Both the position numbers and the translations under genes were made by a program. The notes below the pieces were generated by a model, which saw only the letters and a program-made list of their open reading frames with translations, had not been told where the DNA came from and did not search any database. A stretch of 64,000 nt of DNA. It comes from an uncultured Hyphomicrobiales bacterium. Its GTDB lineage: Bacteria; Pseudomonadota; Alphaproteobacteria; Rhizobiales; Beijerinckiaceae. Location: NCBI GenBank assembly GCA_903851305.1, contig CAINNX010000079.1:18299-82298 (forward strand), given 5' to 3'. Of the stretch, positions 1 to 8,487 are shown one piece after another (positions within the stretch are counted from its first letter, which is position 1; every line of letters begins with the position of its first letter).

Positions 1-594
1 CATACGGAAGGGCATGGACTGCATTTGAATAGCGCGTTGGCCGCCCGCAAATGCCTCACGTGCAATGGCGTAAATCTCTTCGATCTGCTCATCCGTCATC
101 GAGAAGCAACCGGCTGACGAACAGGCGCCATGCACCATGATGCTGCCGCCCGTAAAGCCCTGAGCGCGGTCCAGCGTGTTGGGATAGCCGACGTTGAATG
201 ACAGATAATAAGCCGAGTTCGGATTCATCTGGCCCGGCGAGATTGTGTAGAAACCTTCCGGCACCTGACGATCACCTTCGCGGCGCTTGGGGCCAAGCTG
301 GCCAGACCAACGGCACATCGGGAAGGTTTTGATATAGGCGTATTCGCCATTGGCCTTCATCTTCCAGACTTCGAGCTCGGCTTCCTTTTTATAGGCACGG
401 ATCAGCACAGGCGCGTTTTTCGTTGTGCCGTTCTTTTCCATCAAGGCGAGCGTGTCGGAGGGAATGGCGCGATAGGCTTTGGCACCGGTGCGTGTTTCCT
501 GGCAGGCCGCAAGCAGACTGGCCGCCAAGGCAATGGCAGCAATCCGCGAAGCCGGACGCGCGAAAGAAAGAAGCTTCTGGCTGGACTGCAACAT
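1..594 (-). CDS. L,D-transpeptidase (YkuD/YafK-like) lipoprotein, 3' end outside window
   Basis: Reading the minus strand from the ATG at 592-594 gives 198 codons running off the window edge. The N-terminus has a basic start, a hydrophobic stretch and a lipobox LLAAC with Cys31, so it is probably a lipoprotein exported across the inner membrane. The later part carries the YkuD catalytic signature: a histidine in the motif MVHGACSSAGCF, with the nucleophilic cysteine in SAGCF. Family knowledge: such enzymes form 3-3 peptidoglycan crosslinks, attach lipoproteins to peptidoglycan or act as related amidases. Which role applies here cannot be told. The C-terminus is missing because of the window boundary, not a mutation. 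Confidence 0.85.
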   Translation of the reverse strand, partial: MLQSSQKLLSFARPASRIAAIALAASLLAACQETRTGAKAYRAIPSDTLALMEKNGTTKNAPVLIRAYKKEAELEVWKMKANGEYAYIKTFPMCRWSGQLGPKRREGDRQVPEGFYTISPGQMNPNSAYYLSFNVGYPNTLDRAQGFTGGSIMVHGACSSAGCFSMTDEQIEEIYAIAREAFAGGQRAIQMQSMPFRM

Positions 595-730
595 CGGAAC
601 TGCCCTGAAGAGACGCGACAAGATCAGCCTGCCCCAGCAGACCGTCTTCAAGCCTTACACCAGCTATGTTACGCCTTGGTTACCATATTGCAAAGATGGG
701 GCTTACCCAGCCGTCCTGCAAGCTGTGACG

Positions 731-1681
731 TCAGAGCTTGCGACCCATGGCGAGGAATTTTTCCGCCCTTGCATTGCGAATGGCCTCGGGCGTCAGACCC
801 TTGAAATCAGCCAAAGCTTTTTCAATGGCATCACCCGCTGCCTTGATCATGGCTGCCGGATTGCGATGGGCACCGCCCGTCGGCTCGGCAATAATGGCGT
901 CGATAATGCCGAATTTCAGCAAATCCTGCGCGGTGATCTTCATATTGGTCGCGGCATCCTGACGGCGACCCGAATCGCGCCAAAGGATGGAGGCCGAGGC
1001 CTCGGGCGAGGCCACAGTATAAATGGAATGTTCCAGCATCAGCACGCGGCAGGCTGTGGCAATGGCCACGGCGCCGCCCGAACCGCCTTCTCCCACAATG
1101 ACGGCCACATTGGGCACACCCAGATCAAGACAGGCTTCGGTTGAGCGGGCAATGGCTTCCGCCTGGCCACGTTCTTCCGCATCAATGCCCGGGAAAGCGC
1201 CCGCTGTATCGACCAGCGAGATCACCGGCAGACCGAAACGATCCGCCATTTCCATCAGGCGCACGGCTTTGCGATAGCCTTCCGGGCGCGTCATGCCGAA
1301 ATTATGGCGCAGACGGCTTTCGGTATCGAAACCCTTTTCCTGACCCATCACGCAGACAGAGCGCCCACGGAAACGGCCAAAGCCCGCGACCAGAGCTTCA
1401 TCTTCGCCGAATTTGCGGTCACCCGCGAGCGGCGTGAATTCCTCAATCATCTGGGAAATGTAATCGGCAAAATGCGGGCGGTTCTGATGACGGGCAACTT
1501 GCGTCTTCTGCCAAGGCGTGAGGGTCGCATAGAGGTCGGCCAGCGTTTTGGCGGCGCGTGCTTCGAGCTTCTTCAGCTCTTCGCCAATCGCACCCGACGC
1601 GTCTGTCTTCAAGCCGCGAAGCTCGTCGATTTTGGCCTCAAGTTCGGCCACTGGTATTTCAAAATCGAGGTATGACCGCAT
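731..1681 (-). CDS. accA: Acetyl-CoA carboxylase carboxyltransferase subunit alpha
   Basis: The product (316 aa from this ATG) has full family length. With AccD it transfers CO2 from carboxybiotin to acetyl-CoA, giving malonyl-CoA for fatty acid synthesis in the cytoplasm. The crotonase-fold region includes RPEGYRKAVRLM, the LVDTAGAFPG segment and GEGGSGGAVAI, all typical of AccA. Another ATG lies two codons upstream (1685-1687); I prefer the inner one because relatives usually begin MRSYLDFE, and neither has a clear Shine-Dalgarno. It sits about 100 bp downstream of xerD on the same strand and may be co-transcribed with it. Confidence 0.95.
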   Translation of the reverse strand: MRSYLDFEIPVAELEAKIDELRGLKTDASGAIGEELKKLEARAAKTLADLYATLTPWQKTQVARHQNRPHFADYISQMIEEFTPLAGDRKFGEDEALVAGFGRFRGRSVCVMGQEKGFDTESRLRHNFGMTRPEGYRKAVRLMEMADRFGLPVISLVDTAGAFPGIDAEERGQAEAIARSTEACLDLGVPNVAVIVGEGGSGGAVAIATACRVLMLEHSIYTVASPEASASILWRDSGRRQDAATNMKITAQDLLKFGIIDAIIAEPTGGAHRNPAAMIKAAGDAIEKALADFKGLTPEAIRNARAEKFLAMGRKL

Positions 1682-1786
1682 GCTCATCGCGTTGGCTGGG
1701 CCACAGGGGCCTGGAACCGGCTAAAGGTCGCCGGAGGTCGGCGGAACCTGTCCATTTCAGGGGTCGAAGTCAAGCAAAACAGGGGC

Positions 1787-2740
1787 TCAGCGGCGTGACA
1801 GGGGATGCAGATCACGCACCATGGCGCGCGTGCGCTCGTCCAGAACATGGGTGTAAATCTGGGTGGTGGAGACATCGGCATGGCCAAGCAGCTCCTGCAC
1901 CACGCGCAAATCAGCCCCGTTTTGCAAAAGATGGCTGGCAAAGGCATGGCGCAACACGTGCGGGCTCACCAGGTCTGTCCGCAGACCCGCCACACCCGCC
2001 AGCAGTTTGAGCTCGCGGGCAAAAACCTGACGGGGCAGATGCCCGCTCTCGCTATCGGCTGGAAATAGCCAGGGTGACTTGGCCAGTGCCGGCCTGAACT
2101 CGCCCAAAAGGGTCAGCCAGACGCCCATGGCGGCCCGGGCCGGTTCTGATAGGGGGACGAGGCGCTCGCGCCCGCCCTTGCCCTTGATGGTCAAGAGCGG
2201 CTCTTTGGCCCGCGCCGCACTGCGCGGCAAGCTCACCAGCTCGGAGACGCGCAAGCCCGTGGCATAGAGGATCTCCAGCAGGCAGGTCAGGCGCGCCGCC
2301 TGCAGACGCTCGGCTGCCGGGCGGGTGCCATCCTCGATGCCCTCGCGCGCCGCCGCCAGCAAAGCATCGACATCGGCCATGGAGAGAACTTTGGGCAGCG
2401 GCCTGCCCCGGCGAGGCCCCTCAATCACAGCCCCGGGATCATCTGTCCGGTGCCCCTCGACATATAAAAACCGGTGAAACTGCCGCACGCAGGACAGGCG
2501 CCGTGCGGTGGAAGTCGCCATAAACCCGCGGGCGGCCAGATTATCGAGCCAAGCGCGCACCGAGGCGGTGAGGGCTGTCATCGGGGTCTGGCCGCGGCTG
2601 TCCAGAAAATCACAATAATCGGCAAGGTCGCGCTCATAGGCGGCCAAAGTGTTGCGCGCCGCGCCGCGTTCGGCAGCGATCATGTCGAGGAACAGACGTC
2701 CCATCGGGTCCGCGAGCACAAGAATTGTGTCCTCTCTCAC
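1787..2740 (-). CDS. xerD: Site-specific tyrosine recombinase XerD
   Basis: Tyrosine recombinase that with XerC resolves chromosome dimers at dif. The N-terminal SAM-like core-binding domain (about residues 15-100) is followed by a catalytic domain with the expected residues: Arg in ATGLRVSEL, Lys in KGKGGRERL, His-x-x-Arg in HVLRHAFASH, His in LLGHADVS and the nucleophile Tyr in TTQIYTHV. I chose the GTG at 2738-2740, giving 317 aa, the normal length, with GGGAG upstream. An ATG further out (2842) would add 34 unrelated residues and reach almost to aroKB. It is divergent from aroKB. A XerC-like paralogue lies at 25483-26472, so these look like the housekeeping pair and not a mobile-element integrase. 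Confidence 0.92.
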   Translation of the reverse strand: MREDTILVLADPMGRLFLDMIAAERGAARNTLAAYERDLADYCDFLDSRGQTPMTALTASVRAWLDNLAARGFMATSTARRLSCVRQFHRFLYVEGHRTDDPGAVIEGPRRGRPLPKVLSMADVDALLAAAREGIEDGTRPAAERLQAARLTCLLEILYATGLRVSELVSLPRSAARAKEPLLTIKGKGGRERLVPLSEPARAAMGVWLTLLGEFRPALAKSPWLFPADSESGHLPRQVFARELKLLAGVAGLRTDLVSPHVLRHAFASHLLQNGADLRVVQELLGHADVSTTQIYTHVLDERTRAMVRDLHPLSRR

Positions 2741-2860
2741 AGTGCCAACCACTCCCAAAACCCTGAAAACCAACAGACCAAACCTAAAGGGAATGCCCTT
2801 TCGATCTGATCCTGACGCAGGAGAGCTTAAATTGGCGTTCACGCCATGCTAGGAGAGGCC

Positions 2861-4633
2861 ATGACCTTTTCACCTCAAACTCAACCCGAAAGCCTGCACC
2901 CTGCGCCGCAACGGCGCGATGCACGCGCCGCCAGTCTCGTGCGCCGCCTCAAAGGGCGCTCTATCGTTCTCGTCGGCATTATGGGCTCAGGCAAAACGTC
3001 CGTTGGTCGACGCCTTGCGGCGCGGCTTGGCCTGGACTTTGTCGATGCGGATGCGGCGATTGAAACCGCAGCCCGCATGACCATTGCCGAAATCTTCAAA
3101 CGCCATGGCGAAACTTTTTTCCGGGATCGCGAACATCATGTGATTGCCCGCCTCATCTCCGAGGGTCAAAAAGTTTTAGCCACAGGTGGCGGCGCCTTCA
3201 TGCGCGAAGATACACGCAAGAAGATCGGCGAATGTGGCTTGTCGATCTGGCTCAAGGCCGATCACGATGTGCTGATGCGCCGCGTGCGCAAACGCTCCAA
3301 TCGTCCGCTGCTGCATACGGAAGATCCGGAAGCTACAATGCAGAAACTGATCGATGAGCGCTATCCGATTTATGCGCTGGCCGATTACACGATCCATTCT
3401 GGCGATGGCCCACATGATATCGTGGTCGAACATATTCTGTTGGAGCTGGAACGCTCGCTCCCGCCAGGCACAGGTGAGGCACACATGCATGCACTCGCGC
3501 CTTCCACCATGGCAGCGCCTGCTGCCGTGACCAAAGTGCCAGTTGAATTGGGCGCGCGACGCTATGACATTCTGATCGGCCCGCATCTGGTAGAAGAAGC
3601 TGGCCAATATATTGCCAAACTTTTTCCAGGATCCGCTTGCACCGTGGTGACCGACCGCAATGTAGCCGAGCGGCATTTGCCGTCTTTGGAAGCGGGACTT
3701 GATGGCGCTGGCATTCGCCACACGCGCTGCATTGTCGAGCCGGGCGAAGCCTCGAAATCTTACGAGGTCTTTGCGCAAGTCTGCGATTCGATCATCGAAG
3801 CGCGCATGGAGCGGCGAGATCTGGTGGTTGCGCTGGGCGGTGGTGTGATTGGTGATCTGGCAGGATTTGCAGCAGCAAGCGTGCGCCGTGGCATGCGCTT
3901 TGTGCAAATTCCCACCACACTTCTCAGTCAGGTTGATTCATCGGTTGGCGGCAAGACCGGCATTAATTCACCACATGGCAAAAATCTGATCGGCGCCTTC
4001 CACCAGCCCTCGCTGGTGTTAGCCGACACGGGCGCGCTCGCCACATTGCCAACGCGTGAATTCCGCGCGGGCTATGCTGAAGTGGCAAAATATGGATTGA
4101 TCGACAATCCTCATTTCTTCTCTTGGCTTGAGCAAAACTGGCGTGGCGTCTTTGGTGCGGGGCCTGAACTCATTCATGCCATTGCCACCAGTTGCGCCTC
4201 GAAAGCTGCGGTGGTGATTCGTGATGAGACCGAACAAGGCGTCCGCGCTTTGCTCAATCTCGGCCATACATTCGGTCACGCGCTCGAAGCGCTCAACCAT
4301 TTTGATGGGACACGGCTTGTCCATGGCGAAGCTGTCGCGATCGGCATGGCTTGCGCCTTCCGCTTCTCGCACAAGCTTGGCATTTGCCCGCGTGACGAAA
4401 TGGATCGCGCGATTGGTCATCTGGCAGCGGTCGGCCTGCCAACCAGAATCAAAGCCATTCAAGGCTGGAGCCATGGTGCGAAAGCCATTCTTGATTCCAT
4501 GTATCAGGACAAGAAGGTCGAACGCGGCGCGCTCACCTTCATTCTGGTCAAGGGCATTGGCAAAAGCTTTGTTGCCAAGAATATTCGCGGCGAAGATGTG
4601 CTGGCATTTCTGGAAGAAGATCTCGCGCTTTAA
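2861..4633 (+). CDS. aroKB: Bifunctional shikimate kinase / 3-dehydroquinate synthase (AroK-AroB fusion)
   Basis: One 590-residue frame encodes two shikimate-pathway enzymes. Residues about 31-200 are shikimate kinase: Walker A GIMGSGKT (39-46), D62 and D64 in the DADAAIE motif, LATGGGAF and the lid arginine in NRPLL. Residues about 209-590 are 3-dehydroquinate synthase: [11 protein letters not shown], the [18 protein letters not shown] segment, and metal ligands in [10 protein letters not shown] and HGEAVAIGM. The start at 2861 follows AGGAGAGG (2851-2858); the ATG at 2846 lacks this. Many bacteria have aroK and aroB adjacent but separate. Fusions are known elsewhere, for instance in Thermotogae. 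An internal SD and ATG survive at the domain boundary (see separate entry). Its stop overlaps the stop of the convergent ABC transporter gene. Confidence 0.95.
   Translation: MTFSPQTQPESLHPAPQRRDARAASLVRRLKGRSIVLVGIMGSGKTSVGRRLAARLGLDFVDADAAIETAARMTIAEIFKRHGETFFRDREHHVIARLISEGQKVLATGGGAFMREDTRKKIGECGLSIWLKADHDVLMRRVRKRSNRPLLHTEDPEATMQKLIDERYPIYALADYTIHSGDGPHDIVVEHILLELERSLPPGTGEAHMHALAPSTMAAPAAVTKVPVELGARRYDILIGPHLVEEAGQYIAKLFPGSACTVVTDRNVAERHLPSLEAGLDGAGIRHTRCIVEPGEASKSYEVFAQVCDSIIEARMERRDLVVALGGGVIGDLAGFAAASVRRGMRFVQIPTTLLSQVDSSVGGKTGINSPHGKNLIGAFHQPSLVLADTGALATLPTREFRAGYAEVAKYGLIDNPHFFSWLEQNWRGVFGAGPELIHAIATSCASKAAVVIRDETEQGVRALLNLGHTFGHALEALNHFDGTRLVHGEAVAIGMACAFRFSHKLGICPRDEMDRAIGHLAAVGLPTRIKAIQGWSHGAKAILDSMYQDKKVERGALTFILVKGIGKSFVAKNIRGEDVLAFLEEDLAL
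3472..3487 (+). promoter_or_regulatory. Internal Shine-Dalgarno and ATG at the AroK/AroB junction
   Basis: AGGTGAGG at 3472-3479 is followed after 5 nt by an in-frame ATG at 3485-3487, exactly where the linker between the kinase and synthase domains begins. Initiation here would give a 382-residue protein, close to the normal length of a free-standing AroB. Seen directly: the motif, spacing and frame. Inference: it is a relic, or a still active start, of a formerly separate aroB. Confidence 0.45.
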
Positions 4634-6399
4634 GAAGACTGCGACGCACTATCGGCCATAAATTGCGCGCGGGCGAGCTCTGCAAAGCGCCCGCCTTGCG
4701 CGACCAGCTCTTCGAATGTGCCGCTTTCAACAATACGGCCAGCGTCAAAAACCAGAATCCGCGTGGCATTGCGCACTGTGGCGAGCCGATGCGCAATCAC
4801 AAAAGTGGTGCGCCCTTTGGTGGCGGCCTCCAAGGCTTGCTGCAATTGACGCTCGGTGGTTGCATCCAATGCGCTGGTGGCTTCATCAAAAATCATGATC
4901 GGTGGATCTTTGAGCAATGCGCGTGCAATAGACAGGCGCTGGCGCTCACCACCCGAGAGTGAACGGCCACGCTCGCCCACCAGGGTGTCAATTCCATCGC
5001 TTTGTCGGGTGACAAATTCAGTTGCTTGCGCGCGCTCGAGTGCAATGGCCACTTCATGTGCATTAGCATCAGGCTTGCCGACCCGCAGGTTTTCTTCAAT
5101 CGAGCGGGCAAAGAGCATGGGCTCCTGAAACACCACGCCAATGTTTCGGCGCAATGAGACCAGCGTCATATCACGAATGTCGATGCCATCAATTTTCACC
5201 GCGCCATGCTGGGGATCAAACACGCGATGTAACAAGCTGAGCGTTGTGGATTTGCCCGATCCGGTGGAGCCCACCAGCGCAATGGTTTCCCCTGGCTCGA
5301 CGCCGAAAGACACATCCGACACAGCCGTGCGCCGACCATCATAGCTAAACCTCACATTTTCAAACGTGACGCGACCACGCAATTTGCTGACATCTTGCGC
5401 GCCGGGGCGATCCTGCACGCCGGGCGTTGTATCTAGCACATCGAAAAATTCATTGAGTTTTGGAATGAGCAGAAATGTCCAATTGGCAAAGCCGACAATC
5501 TGTTCAAGTCGGCCAATCAGCATGGTGGCAAAACTCATGAACATGACGATCTCGCCAATCGTCGCAAGCCCATGCAAATGCAGCCATGTGCCGAGCAGAA
5601 AAATGCCGACCAATGTCAAAGTGGCCGATGCACGGGTGGCAACTGCGGCCAAGGCCCACCAAGACAGCACGGGCATTTGCGCATTCAAGACATCAGAAAT
5701 GATCTGGCGCATAGCGCGCGTTTCAGATTCGACGCGCGTGAAGGATTGGATGACCGGCACATTGCCCAGCGCGTCTGATGCACGCTCCGCGAGATTCGAA
5801 TTGTACCGCTCAACGCGGCTTTGTAAGCCTTCCGTGCGGCGCAATACCATTGTTGTCAGAATGCCAAAAAAGAAGACCAGCAGAATCAGCAGGCTTGCCA
5901 AGCGCCAGTTCAAAAACAGGGACAGCGGCAGCATGACAAACAGCGCCATAATGGATGCACAATTTTCACGAAAGAAAGACAACCAGATCGACGACATGCC
6001 TGCCGCCCCATCGAGCATGCCTTTCAACAAACGGCCCGAGTGGCTTGCCGTGTGAAAGCTCATGGGCAAGTGCAGCACATGTTCGAAATAGGTGGCCATG
6101 ACTGCAAGACGACGCCGATGCGACAAGCGATCAGCATGCAAGGCCACCAACACAGCTGCGGCAATGGTGAACAGGCCAAAGCCGACCCAGACCGCAATCA
6201 AAGACGCAAGCGCCTCCCATTGCAGGGGCACATCGGCCTTTTGTGCCTCGGCCAATTTGTCGATGATGCGACCAAATAAAATGGGCTCAGCAAATTGAGC
6301 TGCCGCCAGCGCCAGATTGGCCACAACCAGAACGACCGCCAGACGCGCTTCGTTACCCAGTTCTTTCAGCACACGCAGATAAGTTCGAAAGAAAGTCAT
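4630..6399 (-). CDS. ndvA: NdvA/ChvA-like glucan ABC exporter, fused permease/ATP-binding protein
   Basis: The 589-residue half-transporter has an N-terminal six-helix ABC exporter domain (about residues 15-310) and a C-terminal ATPase with Walker [10 protein letters not shown], signature LSGGERQR, Walker [14 protein letters not shown] and the H-loop HRLATV. The N-terminal segment [20 protein letters not shown] matches what I recall of NdvA/ChvA, which exports cyclic beta-1,2-glucan to the periplasm in Rhizobium and Agrobacterium. That substrate is family inference; no glucan synthase (NdvB) gene is in the window. The inner ATG at 6399 gives the usual length; an ATG at 6435 would add 12 residues. 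Its stop codon overlaps that of aroKB (shared TTAA, 4630-4633). Confidence 0.88.
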   Translation of the reverse strand: MTFFRTYLRVLKELGNEARLAVVLVVANLALAAAQFAEPILFGRIIDKLAEAQKADVPLQWEALASLIAVWVGFGLFTIAAAVLVALHADRLSHRRRLAVMATYFEHVLHLPMSFHTASHSGRLLKGMLDGAAGMSSIWLSFFRENCASIMALFVMLPLSLFLNWRLASLLILLVFFFGILTTMVLRRTEGLQSRVERYNSNLAERASDALGNVPVIQSFTRVESETRAMRQIISDVLNAQMPVLSWWALAAVATRASATLTLVGIFLLGTWLHLHGLATIGEIVMFMSFATMLIGRLEQIVGFANWTFLLIPKLNEFFDVLDTTPGVQDRPGAQDVSKLRGRVTFENVRFSYDGRRTAVSDVSFGVEPGETIALVGSTGSGKSTTLSLLHRVFDPQHGAVKIDGIDIRDMTLVSLRRNIGVVFQEPMLFARSIEENLRVGKPDANAHEVAIALERAQATEFVTRQSDGIDTLVGERGRSLSGGERQRLSIARALLKDPPIMIFDEATSALDATTERQLQQALEAATKGRTTFVIAHRLATVRNATRILVFDAGRIVESGTFEELVAQGGRFAELARAQFMADSASQSS

Positions 6400-6606
6400 G
6401 CCTGTCTTTGCCTGCCTTGCCTGTTCGATACCCATGTCCGGGTGCCGATATAGGGGAGCAAACCACCCTTGGCCAATTCTTAGCTAATCGCAATCGTGAG
6501 AGGCCCCCTCCCAAGGTTCATCACGCATTTGCGAAAAAAGCTTGGTCCGGCGAAGCTCTCCCTTTAGTTTTGGCGAGAGTTCCCCAGCGGAGGCGCGTTC
6601 GCCACC

Positions 6607-7311
6607 ATGAGCAAAAAAGTTTATTCCAATGCGACCACAGCCCTCGCCGGGCTTTTGAAAGACGGCATGACGATCATGTCGGGGGGCTTTGGCCTCTGCG
6701 GTATTCCAGAAAGCCTCATTTTGGCGATCCGTGAATCAGGGGTGAAGAACCTGACCGTGATCTCCAACAATGCCGGTGTCGATGGTATCAGCCTTGGCAT
6801 CCTTCTGGAGACCAAGCAGATCAAGAAGATGATCTCGTCCTATGTGGGTGAGAACAAGCTTTTCGCGCAGCAGTTTCTGGGCGGCGAGCTGGAGCTTGAA
6901 TTCAACCCTCAAGGAACGCTTGCTGAGCGCATTCGTGCTGGCGGAGCGGGTATTCCCGCCTTTTTCACCAAGACTGGTGTCGGCACAATCATCGCCGATG
7001 GCAAAGAACTGAAGGATTTTGACGGCGAGACCTATGTCATGGAGCGCGGTCTGCGGGCTGATCTGGCCATTGTCCACGCCTGGAAAGCCGATACCGAAGG
7101 CAATCTCGTCTATCGGAAAACAGCTCGTAATTTCAATCCGATGATGGCAACCGCCGGCAAGGTGACGGTGGCGCAGGTCGAGCATCTCGTTCAGCCTGGC
7201 GAGATTGACCCTGACCACATCATCACCCCTGGTATTTTCGTCCAGCGCATCATTCATGTGCCGGGTGTCGAAAAGCGCATCGAACAGCGCACCACCCGCA
7301 AGCGCGCCTGA
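6607..7311 (+). CDS. scoA: Succinyl-CoA:3-ketoacid CoA-transferase subunit A
   Basis: The 234-residue protein has the CoA-transferase family I alpha fold with the glycine-rich SGGFGLCGI motif (25-33), SNNAG and the [15 protein letters not shown] segment. With ScoB it moves CoA from succinyl-CoA to acetoacetate, linking ketone bodies or PHB breakdown to the TCA cycle. It starts at an ATG behind a GGAGG-like site and lies 13 nt upstream of scoB, so the two are co-translated. A closely related CoA-transferase with another 3-oxoacid substrate cannot be excluded from sequence alone. Confidence 0.9.
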   Translation: MSKKVYSNATTALAGLLKDGMTIMSGGFGLCGIPESLILAIRESGVKNLTVISNNAGVDGISLGILLETKQIKKMISSYVGENKLFAQQFLGGELELEFNPQGTLAERIRAGGAGIPAFFTKTGVGTIIADGKELKDFDGETYVMERGLRADLAIVHAWKADTEGNLVYRKTARNFNPMMATAGKVTVAQVEHLVQPGEIDPDHIITPGIFVQRIIHVPGVEKRIEQRTTRKRA

Positions 7312-7324
7312 GAGGAGACCTTTT

Positions 7325-7975
7325 ATGGCTTGGACCCGCGATGAAATGGCTGCGCGCGCCGCAAAGGAATTGCGTGACGGCTTTTATGTGAATCTGGGAA
7401 TCGGTATTCCGACCCTTGTGTCCAACTACATACCCAATGGCATGACCGTGCAGCTGCAAAGCGAGAACGGCATGTTGGGCATGGGCCCCTTCCCTTATGA
7501 AGGTGAGGAAGACGCTGACCTGATCAATGCCGGTAAGCAGACGATCACCGAATTGCCGACCACCAGCTATTTCTCCTCGGCTGATTCCTTTGCGATGATT
7601 CGCGGCGGGCATATCGACCTGTCGATTCTGGGTGCGATGGAAGTGGCCGAAAACGGCGATCTGGCCAATTGGATGATCCCCGGCAAGATGGTCAAAGGCA
7701 TGGGTGGCGCCATGGATCTGGTAGCGGGCGTCAAGAAAGTTGTCGTCGTCATGGAGCATGTCGCCAAGGACAGCCCGAAGCTGCTGAAACAATGCAGCCT
7801 GCCTCTGACGGGCTCGGCCGTGGTTGATATGGTCATCACTGATCTGGCAGTCTTCACCATCGACAAGGTGGGCAAATCCGGCATGAAGCTCATTGAGCTG
7901 GCGCCTGGCGTATCGCTAGCTGAAGTCAAAGCCAAGACACAAGCCGGCTTCACGGTCGCTGCTGGGCTAAACTAG
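7325..7975 (+). CDS. scoB: Succinyl-CoA:3-ketoacid CoA-transferase subunit B
   Basis: The 216-residue beta subunit partners ScoA. The active-site motif SENG is present (residues 46-49); Glu47 is the residue that forms the glutamyl-CoA thioester in this family. [10 protein letters not shown] near the N-terminus and the [14 protein letters not shown] segment are typical. The chosen ATG follows AGAGGAG by about 9 nt. A longer in-frame start at 7205 would run through scoA and is not credible. A strong intrinsic terminator follows at 8006-8035, so scoAB forms a two-gene operon. Confidence 0.93.
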   Translation: MAWTRDEMAARAAKELRDGFYVNLGIGIPTLVSNYIPNGMTVQLQSENGMLGMGPFPYEGEEDADLINAGKQTITELPTTSYFSSADSFAMIRGGHIDLSILGAMEVAENGDLANWMIPGKMVKGMGGAMDLVAGVKKVVVVMEHVAKDSPKLLKQCSLPLTGSAVVDMVITDLAVFTIDKVGKSGMKLIELAPGVSLAEVKAKTQAGFTVAAGLN

Positions 7976-8005
7976 CACTTAGTATTTTTTCACATGTTGG
8001 TGAGC

Positions 8006-8035
8006 GGCTCAGGTCTACCTGAGCCGTTTTTCTTT
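8006..8035 (+). terminator. Rho-independent terminator after scoAB
   Basis: GGCTCAGGT (8006-8014) and ACCTGAGCC (8017-8025) form a perfect stem with a tiny loop, followed by a T-rich run at 8027-8035. It lies 30 bp past the scoB stop. Confidence 0.9.
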
Positions 8036-8487
8036 GTGCGCTGCAATAAATCAAGTCCATGCTGCGCTCATTTTCTGCAGCAATATTTTTGTGCGGCGCA
8101 ACATTCTGAAGCATGAAAATCTAATATATAACTGATTTTACTGTATTTTAAATTAGCCCTCCGAAAAGTGCTGCACTTTATGCTGCGCCGATGCTGCATC
8201 GCAACATTATCTCATTTCATGCGGTTCCTGCTGGTTCTACGCTGATGAAAATGAGGCGAAGCTTTGGCATTCTACGACTTTCGTTGAAAAAAACCTTGTG
8301 ATTATATCCCATCCAAAGAAGGGGGAGGCATGCGCGCTATCCCTCCAATGAGGGACCGCAAGGCACTCGGTCACGACCCGCGATCCGAGCTTTTCTGGCC
8401 CTCAATTCATGACTTCCGGCACGATCTGCCAGCCCCCCACAAGGACACGAAGTCCAAAAAGCTATGTGAATTCGAGAGGTTACCAAT
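8036..8487 (+). promoter_or_regulatory. AT-rich intergenic region before tctAB with TGCTGC repeats
   Basis: This region of about 450 bp holds no convincing gene. It is markedly more AT-rich than its surroundings around 8100-8160. Near-identical RTGCTGCRY boxes occur at 8059-8067, 8168-8176, 8180-8188 and 8191-8199; the last three start 12 and 11 bp apart, about one helical turn. The boxes at 8168 and 8191 are palindromic around a central T. GCAACATT occurs twice (8098-8105 and 8201-8208). I infer a regulator-binding array controlling the transporter gene. A small ORF with a good ribosome binding site starts at 8330 (see findings). I found no convincing -35/-10 pair. Confidence 0.5.

Noticed and set aside
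1787..2740. Tyrosine recombinase as a sign of an integrated element
   Set aside because: Both tyrosine recombinases (here and at 25483-26472) look like housekeeping XerD/XerC among core genes; no att repeats, phage or transfer genes are near.
8284..8308. Sigma-70 promoter TTGAAA / TATATC before tctAB
   Set aside because: The spacer is only 13 bp, too short for a normal promoter.
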